Shown: positions 48,719 through 58,339, counted from the stretch's first letter. The stretch is DNA of 64,000 bases from Streptomyces sp. NRRL WC-3605 (GCF_001509795.1 NZ_LLZN01000102.1:110151-174150); one strand, 5' to 3'. Translations and numbers: made by a program. Notes: generated by a model from the letters alone, not told the origin.

Positions 48719-50797
48719 TCAGCGCGCGTGACGCCTCGTGCGCATGAGCACCACGAACCCGGCGATCAGCAGGATCGCTCCGCCCGCGGCGGGCCAGAGC
48801 GACGTACCGGTCTCGGCGAGGTCGCCGCCGACCGCCTGCGCGCGCGCACCCCCCGTGAGGGAGTCGGTGTCGCTCGTCGGGGGCTGGGTCTGCGCCGGGG
48901 TGCCGATGACCTCGGCCTGGTCGTCACCCGCGTCGTTCCCGGCGTCCGGCTGGCCGCTGACCTTCGGCGCCACCGTGGTGGCCCCGGTCGGCTCGTCGTC
49001 CTGTCCGGTGCCGGCGTTGCCGTCGTCTCCGTTGCCGGCGCCGCCGTTTCCGCCGTCGCCCTGGCCGTCGTCGCCCTTGCCGCCGTCGTCCTTGCCGTCG
49101 CCGGGCTGGTCGGTCTGCGGGGCCTCGGTCGTCGGGTCCTGCGTGGCGGGCGGCTCCGTCTGGTCGTCGCCGTTGCCGCCGTCGTTCCCGCCGTTGCCGC
49201 CGTCGTTGTCGGCCGGCGGGGTGGTGGGAGCCTGGGTCGGCTCCTCCTGGCCGCCGTCACCGCCGTCACCGCCGTCACCCGCGCCGACACCGCAGGTGCG
49301 GCCCGCGTTGATGCAGTCGACCATCTCGCTCATCAGCTTCTCGTCGAAGACGTTGATGAAGTCGCCGTGGTCGGTGATGGGCTTGTGCAGCTGCTCCGGG
49401 AAGGAGTCCACCGCGAACAGCGGCGTGGTCTTCCCGCCGTCCTGGAGGCTGGGCGCGTCGACGTCGTACACGATCCGCTGCACGAGCTGCGGGATGGCCT
49501 TGAAGCCGTTCCCGCAGCTGCCGTCGGCCGCGGCGAACGCCACGTGGGCGCGGTGGTTGGCGCTGTCGATGTTCTGGCCGTCCCAGCAGCTCTGGAACTT
49601 GAAGGTGCGCACCACGTCACTGCCCTTCGGGCACAGCGGGTACTTGTCCTTCAGCTGCCGGTCCTCGAAGCCGGTGCAGCTCCAGGAGGCGTTGGCGTTG
49701 GCCGGTCCGTTGACGAACGCCTTGGCGTCGCCGGTGATGATGCGCAGCAGGCGCGGCATCTCGGTGACCTTGCTCTGCGGGTTGCCCACGAAGTTCAGCG
49801 TCACCTCCTTGGCCCGGACGATCTCGCCGGCGTTGCCCTCGATGCCGCCGCCGGGCTTGTCCGCGTCCTGCTCCTGCTTGCCGTTCTGCAGGCGCAGCAC
49901 CGGCCAGTAGTACGTGGACTTGTCGCTCTGGTCCACACAGCTGGTCTCGGCGTTGGCCAGGTCCTCGTCGCTCGCGAAGGCGGTGTTGGACTGGTTGCCG
50001 ATGTAGTCGTGGAAGTGGTGGGCTCCGTTGGAGACGCCGGGAGCCACGATCACGTTGTCCGAGTTGAACAGCCCGTTCTCGTTGACGCCGCAGCTGGTGG
50101 CGAAGGTGCCGCGGGAGCCGCCCTTGCGCACGGCGGGCTCGGAGACGTTCGGCTGGACGGACTTGATGTCCACGTAGTCCTCGGCGACGGGCCCGTTGCC
50201 GGCCTGACCGCCGTTGCCGTTCTGGCCGTTCTGGCCGTTCCCGGCGTTCTGGTCGTCGCCGCCCTGCTGGCCGCCCTGTCCGGCGTCGCCCGTGTTCTGG
50301 GCGCCGTCGCTCTCCTCGCCGGCGGGGGCGCTGCTCTCAGGGGCGCGCAGGGTGCAGGCGGCGAGGGCGTCCAGGCCCTCGGGCCGGTCGCCCTGACGGT
50401 CCACGGCGATGGCGATCCGCTCGATCGTCGCCGCGCGCTTCTCCTTCAGCGGGTTCATGATCGAGTTGTCGGCGAACGCCGCGTCCTGCTCGATGGCCTG
50501 CCCCGCGTTCATCAGACGCTGGTAGGCATCGGCTATCTGCTGGTCCAGGAGGGCGAGTTCCTTGGCGACGTCCTCCTTCGCCCCCTCCGGCACGTTCGTC
50601 AGCTTGGTGCCCACGTCGGGGCAGTCGATCGTGCCGGCCGGGGTGGACAGCGTCTGGGCGGGGTCGGTCCCGCCCTCCTCGGTGGCCGAGGCATAGACGT
50701 TGGCCGCGACGAGGCCGCCACCACCCAACATCAGCGCGACCGCTGCAAAGGTCGCGCGCCGTGCGCCCGTGGGGCGTCTCCGCGTGCTGCGTCCCAA
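48719..50797 (-). CDS. Secreted DUF1996 protein with sortase (LAETG) cell-wall anchor
   Basis: 692 residues. A signal peptide (about 12-37) is followed by a helical region, a Gly/Asn/Gln linker (about 160-205), the DUF1996 domain (about 205-505, with [20 protein letters not shown]) and a long acidic Gly/Asp/Thr/Pro stalk. The C-terminus has LAETG, a hydrophobic span and a basic tail, the sortase signal for wall anchoring. Many paired cysteines suggest disulfides. The start is TTG at 50797 with GGAG seven bases upstream. DUF1996 is common in fungi and actinomycetes; its function is unknown. Confidence 0.87.
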   Translation of the reverse strand: MGRSTRRRPTGARRATFAAVALMLGGGGLVAANVYASATEEGGTDPAQTLSTPAGTIDCPDVGTKLTNVPEGAKEDVAKELALLDQQIADAYQRLMNAGQAIEQDAAFADNSIMNPLKEKRAATIERIAIAVDRQGDRPEGLDALAACTLRAPESSAPAGEESDGAQNTGDAGQGGQQGGDDQNAGNGQNGQNGNGGQAGNGPVAEDYVDIKSVQPNVSEPAVRKGGSRGTFATSCGVNENGLFNSDNVIVAPGVSNGAHHFHDYIGNQSNTAFASDEDLANAETSCVDQSDKSTYYWPVLRLQNGKQEQDADKPGGGIEGNAGEIVRAKEVTLNFVGNPQSKVTEMPRLLRIITGDAKAFVNGPANANASWSCTGFEDRQLKDKYPLCPKGSDVVRTFKFQSCWDGQNIDSANHRAHVAFAAADGSCGNGFKAIPQLVQRIVYDVDAPSLQDGGKTTPLFAVDSFPEQLHKPITDHGDFINVFDEKLMSEMVDCINAGRTCGVGAGDGGDGGDGGQEEPTQAPTTPPADNDGGNGGNDGGNGDDQTEPPATQDPTTEAPQTDQPGDGKDDGGKGDDGQGDGGNGGAGNGDDGNAGTGQDDEPTGATTVAPKVSGQPDAGNDAGDDQAEVIGTPAQTQPPTSDTDSLTGGARAQAVGGDLAETGTSLWPAAGGAILLIAGFVVLMRTRRHAR

Positions 50798-50969
50798 GGA
50801 ATTACTCCATCGCCTCGTGATCGGTCAGGGCATGAAAATCCCCCTGCTCTCATACGGAGGCGATCCCAGGTGTGTTCAACCGCATCGGAAATTCTCACAA
50901 GTTTCTCAGTGCCCGGCGGTTTGAAACGCTCTGGCCTGGGTCAACACAGGTGGACCGAGGGCGAGTCGG

Positions 50970-51422
50970 TCAGGACATGAGACCCGCGGCCAGGGTGGCG
51001 CCCAGCTCCCAGCACGCCTCGATGTCGCTCTTGGCGGGTTCGCCCGTCACCGTCACGGGCCGGGACGCGGGCTGCCAGCCGAGTCCGGTCGTGATGGTGG
51101 TGACGGCCCGCAGGGCGCCGGTGACGTCGCTGCCGCCGTGCACGTAGTGCCCGAACGGGCGGCCGCGGGTGGCGTCGAGGCACGGGTAGTAGATCTGGTC
51201 GAAGAAATGCTTCAGGGCGCCGGAGATGTACCCGAGGTTGGCCGGGGTGCCCAGCAGATAGGCGTCCGCGTCCAGCACGTCGGAGGCGGTGGCGGACAGC
51301 GCCGGGCGGCGTACGACGTCGACGCCCTCGATCTCGGGCGCGGTGGCACCGGAGACGACGGCCTCCAGCAGGGCCTGGCAGTTGGGCGACGGCGTGTGAT
51401 GCACGATCAGCAAGGTGGGCAC
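50970..51422 (-). CDS. Flavodoxin-like NAD(P)H-dependent oxidoreductase
   Basis: 150 residues. The flavodoxin fold is seen from the first strand and phosphate loop TLLIVHHTPSPNCQALLEAV (about 3-22), the YLLGTPANLGYISGALKHFFDQ segment that contacts the flavin (about 56-77) and GRPFGHYVHGG. Likely binds FMN. GTG 51422 with a weak AGGG upstream. Stands between the DUF1996 promoter and a STAS-ANTAR gene on the same strand. Confidence 0.83.
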   Translation of the reverse strand: MPTLLIVHHTPSPNCQALLEAVVSGATAPEIEGVDVVRRPALSATASDVLDADAYLLGTPANLGYISGALKHFFDQIYYPCLDATRGRPFGHYVHGGSDVTGALRAVTTITTGLGWQPASRPVTVTGEPAKSDIEACWELGATLAAGLMS

Positions 51423-51484
51423 GACCGCACCCTGCCCTCGCGACGCCGCTCCGCGCAAGCGCCACGCCCGGCGCCGGGCGGCGC

Positions 51485-52201
51485 TCAGCCGTCGGTGACG
51501 TGCACGCGCGCGATGGCCGAGGACAGCTCCGCCCGCAGTCCGGCGGGCAACTGCGCGCCGCCCTGGGCGCACTCCACCAGATCCCCGGCGAGGGTGTGCG
51601 GCTCGGTGCCGGCGCGCTCGGCGGCCGAGACGAGCACCGCCCAGGCGTCCTGCGGGCCCAGGCCGTAGTACGCCATGAGGATGCCCCGTGCGAGGTCGAC
51701 GGTGGGCCGGGTGCGCATGGCCTGCCGCAGCTGGGTGAGTTCGGCCCGCAGCTCGTGGTCGGTCACGTCCGCGGCCCCCTGGGCCGGCGGGCGCGTGACG
51801 TCGGGACGGTCCGGGCCGGCGAACAGGTCCCGGGTGCCGGTCAGCACGAGCAGCCGGTCGACCATGGAGCTGCTGCCGTGGAGCGCGACGGTCTTGCCGT
51901 CGGCCAGGGCCCGTTGGCGCACGGCCAGCAGGATGTTGAGTGCGGCGCAGTCGCAGAACGTGACGCCGCGCAGATCGAGGTCGACGCCGCGCACCGAGCG
52001 GTGCAGGGCGTCCCGGAGGATCCGCTGGAACCGGCCCCCGGAGTCGAGGTCCAGCTCCCCGCGGACGACCACCTTCATGCGGTCGCCGTCCGGGCACAGG
52101 GCCGCGACCAGTGGAAGCGGCTCTATCACCGGCGCCCCCGCGACCTCTGCGTCCGTGGCGTCGCCTACGGCAGAAAGGTGTACCGACGCGAGCTCGGGCA
52201 T
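51485..52201 (-). CDS. STAS-ANTAR regulatory protein
   Basis: 238 residues. STAS domain (about 40-135: KVVVRGELDLDSGGRFQRIL, VDLDLRGVTFCDCAALNILLAVRQ) and ANTAR domain (about 155-210: LRQAMRTRPTVDLARGILMAYYGLGPQDAW). At the usual STAS phosphoserine it has CDCAALN. ATG 52201 follows GAGGGAGAGG. Third ANTAR protein of the window. Confidence 0.86.
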   Translation of the reverse strand: MPELASVHLSAVGDATDAEVAGAPVIEPLPLVAALCPDGDRMKVVVRGELDLDSGGRFQRILRDALHRSVRGVDLDLRGVTFCDCAALNILLAVRQRALADGKTVALHGSSSMVDRLLVLTGTRDLFAGPDRPDVTRPPAQGAADVTDHELRAELTQLRQAMRTRPTVDLARGILMAYYGLGPQDAWAVLVSAAERAGTEPHTLAGDLVECAQGGAQLPAGLRAELSSAIARVHVTDG

Positions 52202-52270
52202 GTCCGCCTCTCCCTCAGATCTCCCCGTCTCCCGTACAGCTTGAACCCGAACCGCCGTACACGTCAACCG

Positions 52271-52307
52271 ATACATGAAACGCAGTACGTGTTTTTGTAT
52301 ACGTGAA
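52271..52307. promoter_or_regulatory. Paired ATAC[AG]TGAA direct repeats
   Basis: ATACATGAA (52271-52279) and ATACGTGAA (52299-52307), 28 bases apart, lie in an AT-richer patch between the divergent STAS-ANTAR and winged-helix genes. Candidate operators for the adjacent regulator. Confidence 0.4.
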
Positions 52308-52329
52308 TGCCTGGTCGTATGCTGACGCC

Positions 52330-52716
52330 ATGGATGCAGTCCCTGAGCCGCACACCGGGTGGACGTTCCTCACCAATCACGCACGCGTGCTGGCCACGAT
52401 CGCCGACAATCCGGATGTCCGTATCCGGCACATCGCGGCGCACTGCCGGCTCACCGAACGCGCCGTCCAGAAGATCATCTCGGAGCTGGAGAGGGACGGT
52501 TACCTGTCCCACAAGCGCGAGGGACGCACCAACACCTACCGGGTCGAGTCGGGGAAGCTGCTGCGGCATCCCGCCGAGGCGGGGCTCCCCGTCGCGGCGC
52601 TGATCGGTCTGCTCATCCAGGACCACGCGCAGCGCGAGACCGCGTCCGAGCAGTTGCGGGCGCCACGCTCACCGATCCAGATGGAGGGCTCGTCCGTCCA
52701 GGCCGAGGGCGACTGA
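52330..52716 (+). CDS. Winged helix-turn-helix regulator
   Basis: 128 residues. A MarR/ArsR-like winged helix (NHARVLATIADNPDVRIRHIAAHCRLTERAV...KIISELERDGYLSHKREGRTNTYRV, about 16-74) is followed by a short helical tail. ATG 52330 gives the usual family start. Divergent from STAS-ANTAR and convergent with the lipid kinase. Targets unknown. Confidence 0.8.
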   Translation: MDAVPEPHTGWTFLTNHARVLATIADNPDVRIRHIAAHCRLTERAVQKIISELERDGYLSHKREGRTNTYRVESGKLLRHPAEAGLPVAALIGLLIQDHAQRETASEQLRAPRSPIQMEGSSVQAEGD

Positions 52717-52745
52717 CGGACGACCCTGGCACGGGCCGCGGCCGC

Positions 52746-53627
52746 TCAGCAGAGGACGCGCAGGGCGCCCGGCAGGACCCGCACGGTGACCGGCAGCGTC
52801 GCGTCCACCTCGCCGTCCGCGCCGTAGGGCACGTCCCGGTCGGCGGCGATCCTTATCTCCTTGCCCCGCAGGATCTCCACCTCGGGGCGGCGCACGTGCG
52901 CGCCCGTCTTGAGCTCGTTCATCAGGGCGAAGAACAGCCGGCGCGGCGCCTGCCGGATCATCACGACGTCCAGCAGTCCGTCGTCGACGCGCGCGTCCGG
53001 CGCTATCCGGCGGCCGGAACCGTAGTAGCCGGAGTTGGCGGCCACCACCGTGTAGCCGACGTGCAGGTGCTCGTGACCGTCGACGGTGACCCGGTAGCGG
53101 GCGGGCCGCCAGGTCGTGACGGCTCGCAGGCCGCCCGCGTAGTAGGAGGCGGCCCCGCGCAGCAGGGTCGAGTTGTTCGCGTGCCGGTTGGCCAGGGCGT
53201 CGACCCCGGCGTACACGCTGCCGAGGACGGCCGTGCGCGGGTGGACGGCAGACTCGACCTCGATGGTGTCGACCGCGCGGGGCTCGTGGTCCAGCAGCAC
53301 CCGGGCGAGCGCCGCCGGATCGGTGGGCAGGTCGAGGGCGCGCGCGAAGTCGTTGCCCCGGCCGGCGGGGACGAGCCCGAGCAGGGCGTCGGTGCCGCTG
53401 AGGGCGCCGCCGACACCGCCGGCCATGCCGTCGCCGCCCACGGCGAGCACCACCCGCCCGCGCTCCCCGGCGTCCCGGGCCAGTTCCTGGGCGTGCGCCA
53501 GGCTGCGGCTGTACAGGGTCTCCAGACCGGCCCCGGCCTCCCGCAGCGGCCGGGCCACGTCCAGCAGCGCGGCAGCCGCGGCGGACCCGCCCGCCGTGGG
53601 GTTGACGATGGCCGTGAACTGTCGCAT
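52746..53627 (-). CDS. Diacylglycerol kinase-like lipid kinase
   Basis: 293 residues of the DAGK/YegS family. Motifs IVNPTAGG (about 7-14), VVLAVGGDGMAGGV (about 59-72) and VPAGRGNDFARALDLP (about 86-101) form the nucleotide and lipid sites; C-terminal ARVDDGLLDVVMIRQ is also conserved. The usual GGDGT is GGDGM here, a seen variant. It phosphorylates diacylglycerol or a related lipid with ATP. Near an AGPS-like oxidase and GlpD. Confidence 0.87.
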   Translation of the reverse strand: MRQFTAIVNPTAGGSAAAAALLDVARPLREAGAGLETLYSRSLAHAQELARDAGERGRVVLAVGGDGMAGGVGGALSGTDALLGLVPAGRGNDFARALDLPTDPAALARVLLDHEPRAVDTIEVESAVHPRTAVLGSVYAGVDALANRHANNSTLLRGAASYYAGGLRAVTTWRPARYRVTVDGHEHLHVGYTVVAANSGYYGSGRRIAPDARVDDGLLDVVMIRQAPRRLFFALMNELKTGAHVRRPEVEILRGKEIRIAADRDVPYGADGEVDATLPVTVRVLPGALRVLC

Positions 53628-53709
53628 CGGTGTGCCTTTCGGGCCGGCGGTCAGGAGCCGCCAGAGGCGGGAGGTGGAGGGGAATGTACCGGGGTGGTGC
53701 GCGGGCGCG

Positions 53710-55305
53710 TCAGTCGAGGGGCAGCAGGACGCCCGGGTTGAGCAGGCCCGACGGGTCCAGCCGTCGCTTCACGGCGCGCAGCGCCGCGACGCCGAGGACC
53801 CCGGCCTCGCGGACGTACCAGTCGCGGTGGTCCGTGCCGACGCCGTGGTGGTGGGTGATGGTGCCGCCGGCCGCGAGGATCGCGTCGTTGGCGGCGCGCT
53901 TGGCCCGGTCCCAGTGGGCCACGGGGTCGTCGCCCTGCGCCGAGACGACGGTGAAGTACAGCGAGGCGCCGTTCTCGTACACGTGGGAGATGTGGCACAT
54001 CACCAGCGGCGGGGTGCCGGCGTCGGTGAGCGTGCCGGTGAGGGCCTCGCGGACGGCGGCGTAGAGGCCGGGCAGGGACGACCAGAAGGTGGCCGTCTCC
54101 AGCGTCTCCGCGAACGCGCCGGCGTCCAGCAGGGAGTCCCGCAGGTAGGGGGCGGAGTAGCGGCCGTGCGCCCAGCGCCGGCCCGGCTCCTCGCCGAGGG
54201 GTGTGCCGCCGCAGGCACGCAGGACGGCCGCGGCCTGCTCGCGGCGGTGGGCGGTGTCCTCCTCGGTGCCCTCGTAGCCGGTGATCGCGAGGCAGCCCGC
54301 GTCCTGCGGGAGGGAGCCGCCGATCGCGTCGGGCTGGGCGAGGCCGACCAGGGTCTCGGTCTCGTCCGACAGGCGCAGCACGGTCGGGCGCGGGCCGTCC
54401 TGCGCGAGGCGGCGCAGCGCGGCGGCGCCCTCCTCGAAGGAGGCGAACCGCCAGCCCTCGTACACACGGGTCCGCGGGACGGGCCGGACGCGGACGGTCA
54501 CGGACGTGATGACGCCGAAGGCGCCCTCCGAGCCGAGCAGGAGCTGGCGGAGGTCCGGGCCGGCGGCCGAGCGCGGGGCGCGGCCGGTGTCGAGGGTGCC
54601 CTCGGGGGTGGCGGCGGTCAGGCCGAGGACCATCTCGTCGAAGCGGCCGTACCCGGCGGACGCCTGGCCGCTGGAGCGGGTGGCGGCGAAGCCGCCGATG
54701 GTGGCCCACTCGTAGGACTGGGGGAAGTGGCCCAGGGTGAAGCCGTGTTCCGCGAGCAGCGCCTCGGCCTGGGGGGCGCGCAGGCCCGGTTGCAGGGTGG
54801 CGGTGCGGGAGACGGGGTCGAGGGCGAGCATCCGGTCCATGCGGCGCAGGTCCAGGGCGACGAAGGAGCCCCGGCGGGTGGGCGCGAGGCCGCCGACGAC
54901 GGAGGTGCCGCCGCCGAACGGGACGACGGACAGGCCGTGTTCGGCGCAGGCCCGCAGGACCGCGACCACCTCGTCGTGATCGGCGGGCAGCACGACGGCG
55001 GCGGGGAGGTCGCCGTCGACCTCGCCATCGCGGATGCGGAGCAGGTCGGGGGTCGACTTGCCCCGGGTGTGCCGGACGCGTGCCTCGGCGTCGGTGTGGA
55101 CGTGCTCCTCACCGCCGGCCGCGGCCGCCAGGGCCTGGAGCGCGGCCGGTGCGAGATCCGGCTCGGGCACGGCGATGTCCGCGAGGGCGACCGGCGCGGT
55201 GGTGCGCGGCTTCACGCCGAGCAGGTCGCGCAGCAGCCCGGTCACGGTCTCGGGCAGGGGTGCCGCCTCGGCGGGGTCGCCCCAGCCACTCCACAGCATG
55301 TCCAT
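53710..55305 (-). CDS. FAD-binding oxidase, alkyl-DHAP synthase-like
   Basis: 531 residues. FAD PP-loop VVPFGGGTSVVGG (about 130-142), GHFPQSYEWATIGGFAATRSSG (about 196-217) and the catalytic HHHGVG (about 481-486) match the AGPS group of vanillyl-alcohol-oxidase-type flavoenzymes. Eukaryotic AGPS makes the ether bond of ether lipids; bacterial relatives are mostly untested. ATG 55305, divergent from a TetR gene whose likely operator is between them. Confidence 0.87.
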   Translation of the reverse strand: MDMLWSGWGDPAEAAPLPETVTGLLRDLLGVKPRTTAPVALADIAVPEPDLAPAALQALAAAAGGEEHVHTDAEARVRHTRGKSTPDLLRIRDGEVDGDLPAAVVLPADHDEVVAVLRACAEHGLSVVPFGGGTSVVGGLAPTRRGSFVALDLRRMDRMLALDPVSRTATLQPGLRAPQAEALLAEHGFTLGHFPQSYEWATIGGFAATRSSGQASAGYGRFDEMVLGLTAATPEGTLDTGRAPRSAAGPDLRQLLLGSEGAFGVITSVTVRVRPVPRTRVYEGWRFASFEEGAAALRRLAQDGPRPTVLRLSDETETLVGLAQPDAIGGSLPQDAGCLAITGYEGTEEDTAHRREQAAAVLRACGGTPLGEEPGRRWAHGRYSAPYLRDSLLDAGAFAETLETATFWSSLPGLYAAVREALTGTLTDAGTPPLVMCHISHVYENGASLYFTVVSAQGDDPVAHWDRAKRAANDAILAAGGTITHHHGVGTDHRDWYVREAGVLGVAALRAVKRRLDPSGLLNPGVLLPLD

Positions 55306-55364
55306 CGGCTGTCGTCCTCACCGGTCGAATCGGGCGATGCCGTGTCCCGGACGGCCTCGCAGGC

Positions 55365-55377
55365 GTTACACTGTGAC
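55365..55377. promoter_or_regulatory. TetR operator-like palindrome
   Basis: GTTACA-C-TGTGAC, arms matching at five of six positions, lies 2 bases before the TetR ATG and 60 from the oxidase start. Likely controls both divergent units. Confidence 0.6.
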
Positions 55378-55379
55378 AC

Positions 55380-55979
55380 ATGACGCCTATTCGTCACAAC
55401 CACTCGGACGGTGACGCGGTCCTCGACGCGGTGCGGGACTGCGTCCTCGCCGTCGGAGTCCGCCGTACGACGATGACCGACGTGGCCCGCCGCGCCGGGG
55501 TCTCCCGGATGACGCTGTACCGGCGCTGGCCCGACGTGCGCTCCCTGGTCGGGGACCTGATGACCCGCGAGTGGGTCGCGGCCGCCACCGGCGCCATGCC
55601 CGAGCGGCGGCCCGGCGTCCTCACCCGCGACCTGATCGCCGACGGGCTGGTCGCCGGAGTGGCCGCGTTCCGTGCGCACCCGCTCTTCCACAAGATCGTC
55701 GACGTCGATCCGGAACTGCTCCTGCCATACGTCCTCGACCGGCGCGGCGCGAGCCAGGAGGCGCTGCTCGCCCAGCTCGCCGACGTGCTGCGCCAGGGCC
55801 ACGCCGACGGGTCGGTGCGCCAGGGGCACGTCGAACGGCAGGCGCGGGCCCTGCTGCTGATCGTGCAGTCCTTCGCCCTGTCCCTGCGGACCATGACCGA
55901 CGCGGACGACACCGAGCTGAACGGCGACGCCTTCCTGGCGGAGCTGCGCGGCATCATCGAGAGGACCCTGACGCCATGA
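55380..55979 (+). CDS. TetR-family regulator
   Basis: 199 residues. Helix-turn-helix VGVRRTTMTDVARRAGVSRMTLYRRW (about 25-50), then an all-helical ligand domain. ATG 55380 follows a palindrome so closely that a leaderless message is likely. Its TGA overlaps the glpD ATG. Probably senses a lipid or glycerol phosphate and controls glpD and the divergent oxidase. Confidence 0.87.
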   Translation: MTPIRHNHSDGDAVLDAVRDCVLAVGVRRTTMTDVARRAGVSRMTLYRRWPDVRSLVGDLMTREWVAAATGAMPERRPGVLTRDLIADGLVAGVAAFRAHPLFHKIVDVDPELLLPYVLDRRGASQEALLAQLADVLRQGHADGSVRQGHVERQARALLLIVQSFALSLRTMTDADDTELNGDAFLAELRGIIERTLTP

Positions 55980-57565
55980 GCACCGCCACTCCCCCGCCCG
56001 GCGGGGCCTCGCTCTCCGCCGCCCGGCGCACCCGGGAACTCGCCGCGACCGTCGGCGGCCCGGCCGTCGACGTCCTGGTCGTCGGGCTCGGCGCGACCGG
56101 CGCGGGCGCCGCCCTGGACGCCGCCTCCCGCGGGCTGACGGTCGCCGCGATCGACGCGCACGACCTCGCCTTCGGCACCTCGCGGTTCAGCAGCAAGCTC
56201 ATCCACGGCGGGCTGCGCTACCTGGCCTCCGGCCAGTTCGACGTCGCCCACGAGAGCGCGGTCGAACGCGGGGTGCTGATGGAGCGCACGGCACCGCACC
56301 TGGTGCGCGCCCAGCCCTTCGTGCTGCCGCTGACGCCGATGGTCTCCCGCGCCCAGTCCGCGCTGGCCTGGGCCGGTTTCCGGGCCGGCGACACGCTGCG
56401 CCTCGCGGCGCGCACGGCCCGCGCCACGCTGCCCGCCCCCCGCCGCCTCTCCGCCGTCGAGACCCGGCACCTCGCCCCCGCCCTGCGCACCCAGGGCCTG
56501 CGCGGCGGACTGCTGTCCTGGGACGGCCGGCTCACGGACGACGTCCGCCTGGTCACCGCCGTGGCCCGTACCGCCGCGGGGCACGGCGCCCGCGTACTGA
56601 CCCGGGTCAGGGCGCTGGAGCTCGGCGCGTCCGGGGCCCGCGTCCGCGACGAACTGACCGGCGAGGAGGGCGAGATCAAGGCCCGCGTCGTCGTCAACGC
56701 CACGGGCGTCTGGGCGGACGGCCTGGTGGAGGGCATCCGCATCCGCCCCTCCCGGGGCACCCACCTCGTGCTGCGCTCCGACCGGCTGGGCCCGCTGCCG
56801 GCCGGGCTGCACGTGCCCGTCCCCGGGGAGTCCAACCGCTTCGTGCTGGTCCTGCCGCAGGGCGACGGCCGGGTGTACGTCGGCCTCACCGACGAACCCG
56901 TCGAGGGCCCCGTCCCCGACGTCCCCGAGGTGCCGGAGACCGACATCGGCTTCCTCCTCGACGTGCTCGGCTCCGTCCTGGACGCGCCGGTCGGACGCGA
57001 GGACGTCGTCGGCGCGTTCGCCGGACTGCGCCCTCTGCTCGACACCGCCCCCGAGGACGGCTCCGGGACCGCCCGCACCTCCGACGTCTCCCGCCGGCAC
57101 GCGGTCCTCACCTCGTCCGAGGGCGTGATCACGGTGGTCGGCGGCAAGCTCACCACATACCGGCGGATGGCCGAGGACGCCGTCGACGCCGCCGTGGCCA
57201 CCGGCCGGATCGGCGCCGGGCCCTCCCCCACCGCCTCCCTGCCGCTCGTCGGCGCCGCGTCGCCCGCCGTCCTCGCGGCCGTCAGGGCCCCCCGCCGCCT
57301 CGTCCAGCGCTACGGCACCGAGGCCGCGGCCGTCGCGGCGCCGGCCGCCCGCGACCCCCGGCTCGGCGAGCCGGTCCTTCCCGCCCACCCCGTCACGGCC
57401 GCCGAACTGCTGTGGGCGGTACGCCACGAGGGCGCCCTGGACGAGTCCGACCTGCTCGACCGGCGCACCCGCATCGGCCTGGTCCCGGCCGACCGGACGG
57501 CCGCGCTGGACGCCGTACGCGCGGCTCTGGGCGAGGAGGCTCCGGCAGGCGCCGGCGAGGGGTGA
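55976..57565 (+). CDS. glpD: Glycerol-3-phosphate dehydrogenase/oxidase
   Basis: 529 residues. FAD Rossmann motif VDVLVVGLGATGAGAALDAASRG (about 31-53), the GlpD signature SRFSSKLIHGGLRYL (about 66-80) and GGKLTTYRRMAEDAV (about 393-407) are intact. It oxidises sn-glycerol 3-phosphate to dihydroxyacetone phosphate at the membrane, linking lipid and glycerol metabolism. ATG overlaps the TetR stop, so the regulator and enzyme are coupled. Confidence 0.92.
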   Translation: MSTATPPPGGASLSAARRTRELAATVGGPAVDVLVVGLGATGAGAALDAASRGLTVAAIDAHDLAFGTSRFSSKLIHGGLRYLASGQFDVAHESAVERGVLMERTAPHLVRAQPFVLPLTPMVSRAQSALAWAGFRAGDTLRLAARTARATLPAPRRLSAVETRHLAPALRTQGLRGGLLSWDGRLTDDVRLVTAVARTAAGHGARVLTRVRALELGASGARVRDELTGEEGEIKARVVVNATGVWADGLVEGIRIRPSRGTHLVLRSDRLGPLPAGLHVPVPGESNRFVLVLPQGDGRVYVGLTDEPVEGPVPDVPEVPETDIGFLLDVLGSVLDAPVGREDVVGAFAGLRPLLDTAPEDGSGTARTSDVSRRHAVLTSSEGVITVVGGKLTTYRRMAEDAVDAAVATGRIGAGPSPTASLPLVGAASPAVLAAVRAPRRLVQRYGTEAAAVAAPAARDPRLGEPVLPAHPVTAAELLWAVRHEGALDESDLLDRRTRIGLVPADRTAALDAVRAALGEEAPAGAGEG

Positions 57566-57592
57566 CCCCCGGCCCGGGCACACCATCGGGGG

Positions 57593-58225
57593 TCAGCGGC
57601 GGCGGAACCTCCACACGTGGTTGTCCCGGTGGCCCTCCACGCCGTCGGGGGACGAGTGCGGGCTGCGGACCGTCTCCCGCGTCACCACCGTCCACTCCTC
57701 GTCGGCCAGTGCCAGGTCCTCGTCGACGCTGTCGAGGGTCGGGAACTCCGCCTCGAAGGGCGGCTCGGTCTGCCAGGACGGCCAGCCCGCGTGCAGGACG
57801 ATCAGCAGGGTGCCGCCGGGCGCCACGGCGTCGGCCGCACGCCGCAGGACGACGCGCTGGTCGAGCGGGGCCGGCGACTGCAGGAACTGCGCGTCGACCA
57901 GATCGAACGTGCCGGCCGGGAACGTCTCACCGAGGACGTGGCGCTCCCACACCGTGCGGTCGGCCACCCCGGCGTCGGCGGCGTGCCCGGCGGCCCGCTC
58001 CAGGGCCGTGCGGGAGATGTCGACACCGGTCACCCGCCAGCCCCGCGAGGCGAGCCACACCGCGTCGGCGCCCTCGCCGCATCCGAGGTCGAGTGCGGTG
58101 CCCGGGGTCAGCCCCTCGGTCTCCCGGACGAGGAGGGCGTTGGGACGGCCGCTCCACAGCGGCCCGCCGTCGCGGTACCGGGCCTCCCAGAACTCGGCGG
58201 CCTCCAAGGCGTTCGTCTCGGTCAC
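57593..58225 (-). CDS. Class I SAM-dependent methyltransferase
   Basis: 210 residues. LDLGCGEGADAVWLASRGW (about 45-63) and VTGVDISRTALERA form the SAM site; FWEARYRDGGPLWSGRPN (about 12-29) is a common start of tellurite-resistance/thiopurine-like methyltransferases. GTG 58225 has GGGAGG six bases upstream. Substrate unknown. Confidence 0.85.
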   Translation of the reverse strand: MTETNALEAAEFWEARYRDGGPLWSGRPNALLVRETEGLTPGTALDLGCGEGADAVWLASRGWRVTGVDISRTALERAAGHAADAGVADRTVWERHVLGETFPAGTFDLVDAQFLQSPAPLDQRVVLRRAADAVAPGGTLLIVLHAGWPSWQTEPPFEAEFPTLDSVDEDLALADEEWTVVTRETVRSPHSSPDGVEGHRDNHVWRFRRR

Positions 58226-58339
58226 GGGTGCCTCCCGGTGCGTAGGAAAGGGCGCGGTCGCGCTCTCCAAGCCTGCGCGGGTGCGGTCCCGGGCGACAAA
58301 CACCGTTGCCGGTTCGGCAAATGGACGCGCCCGAGGGCG

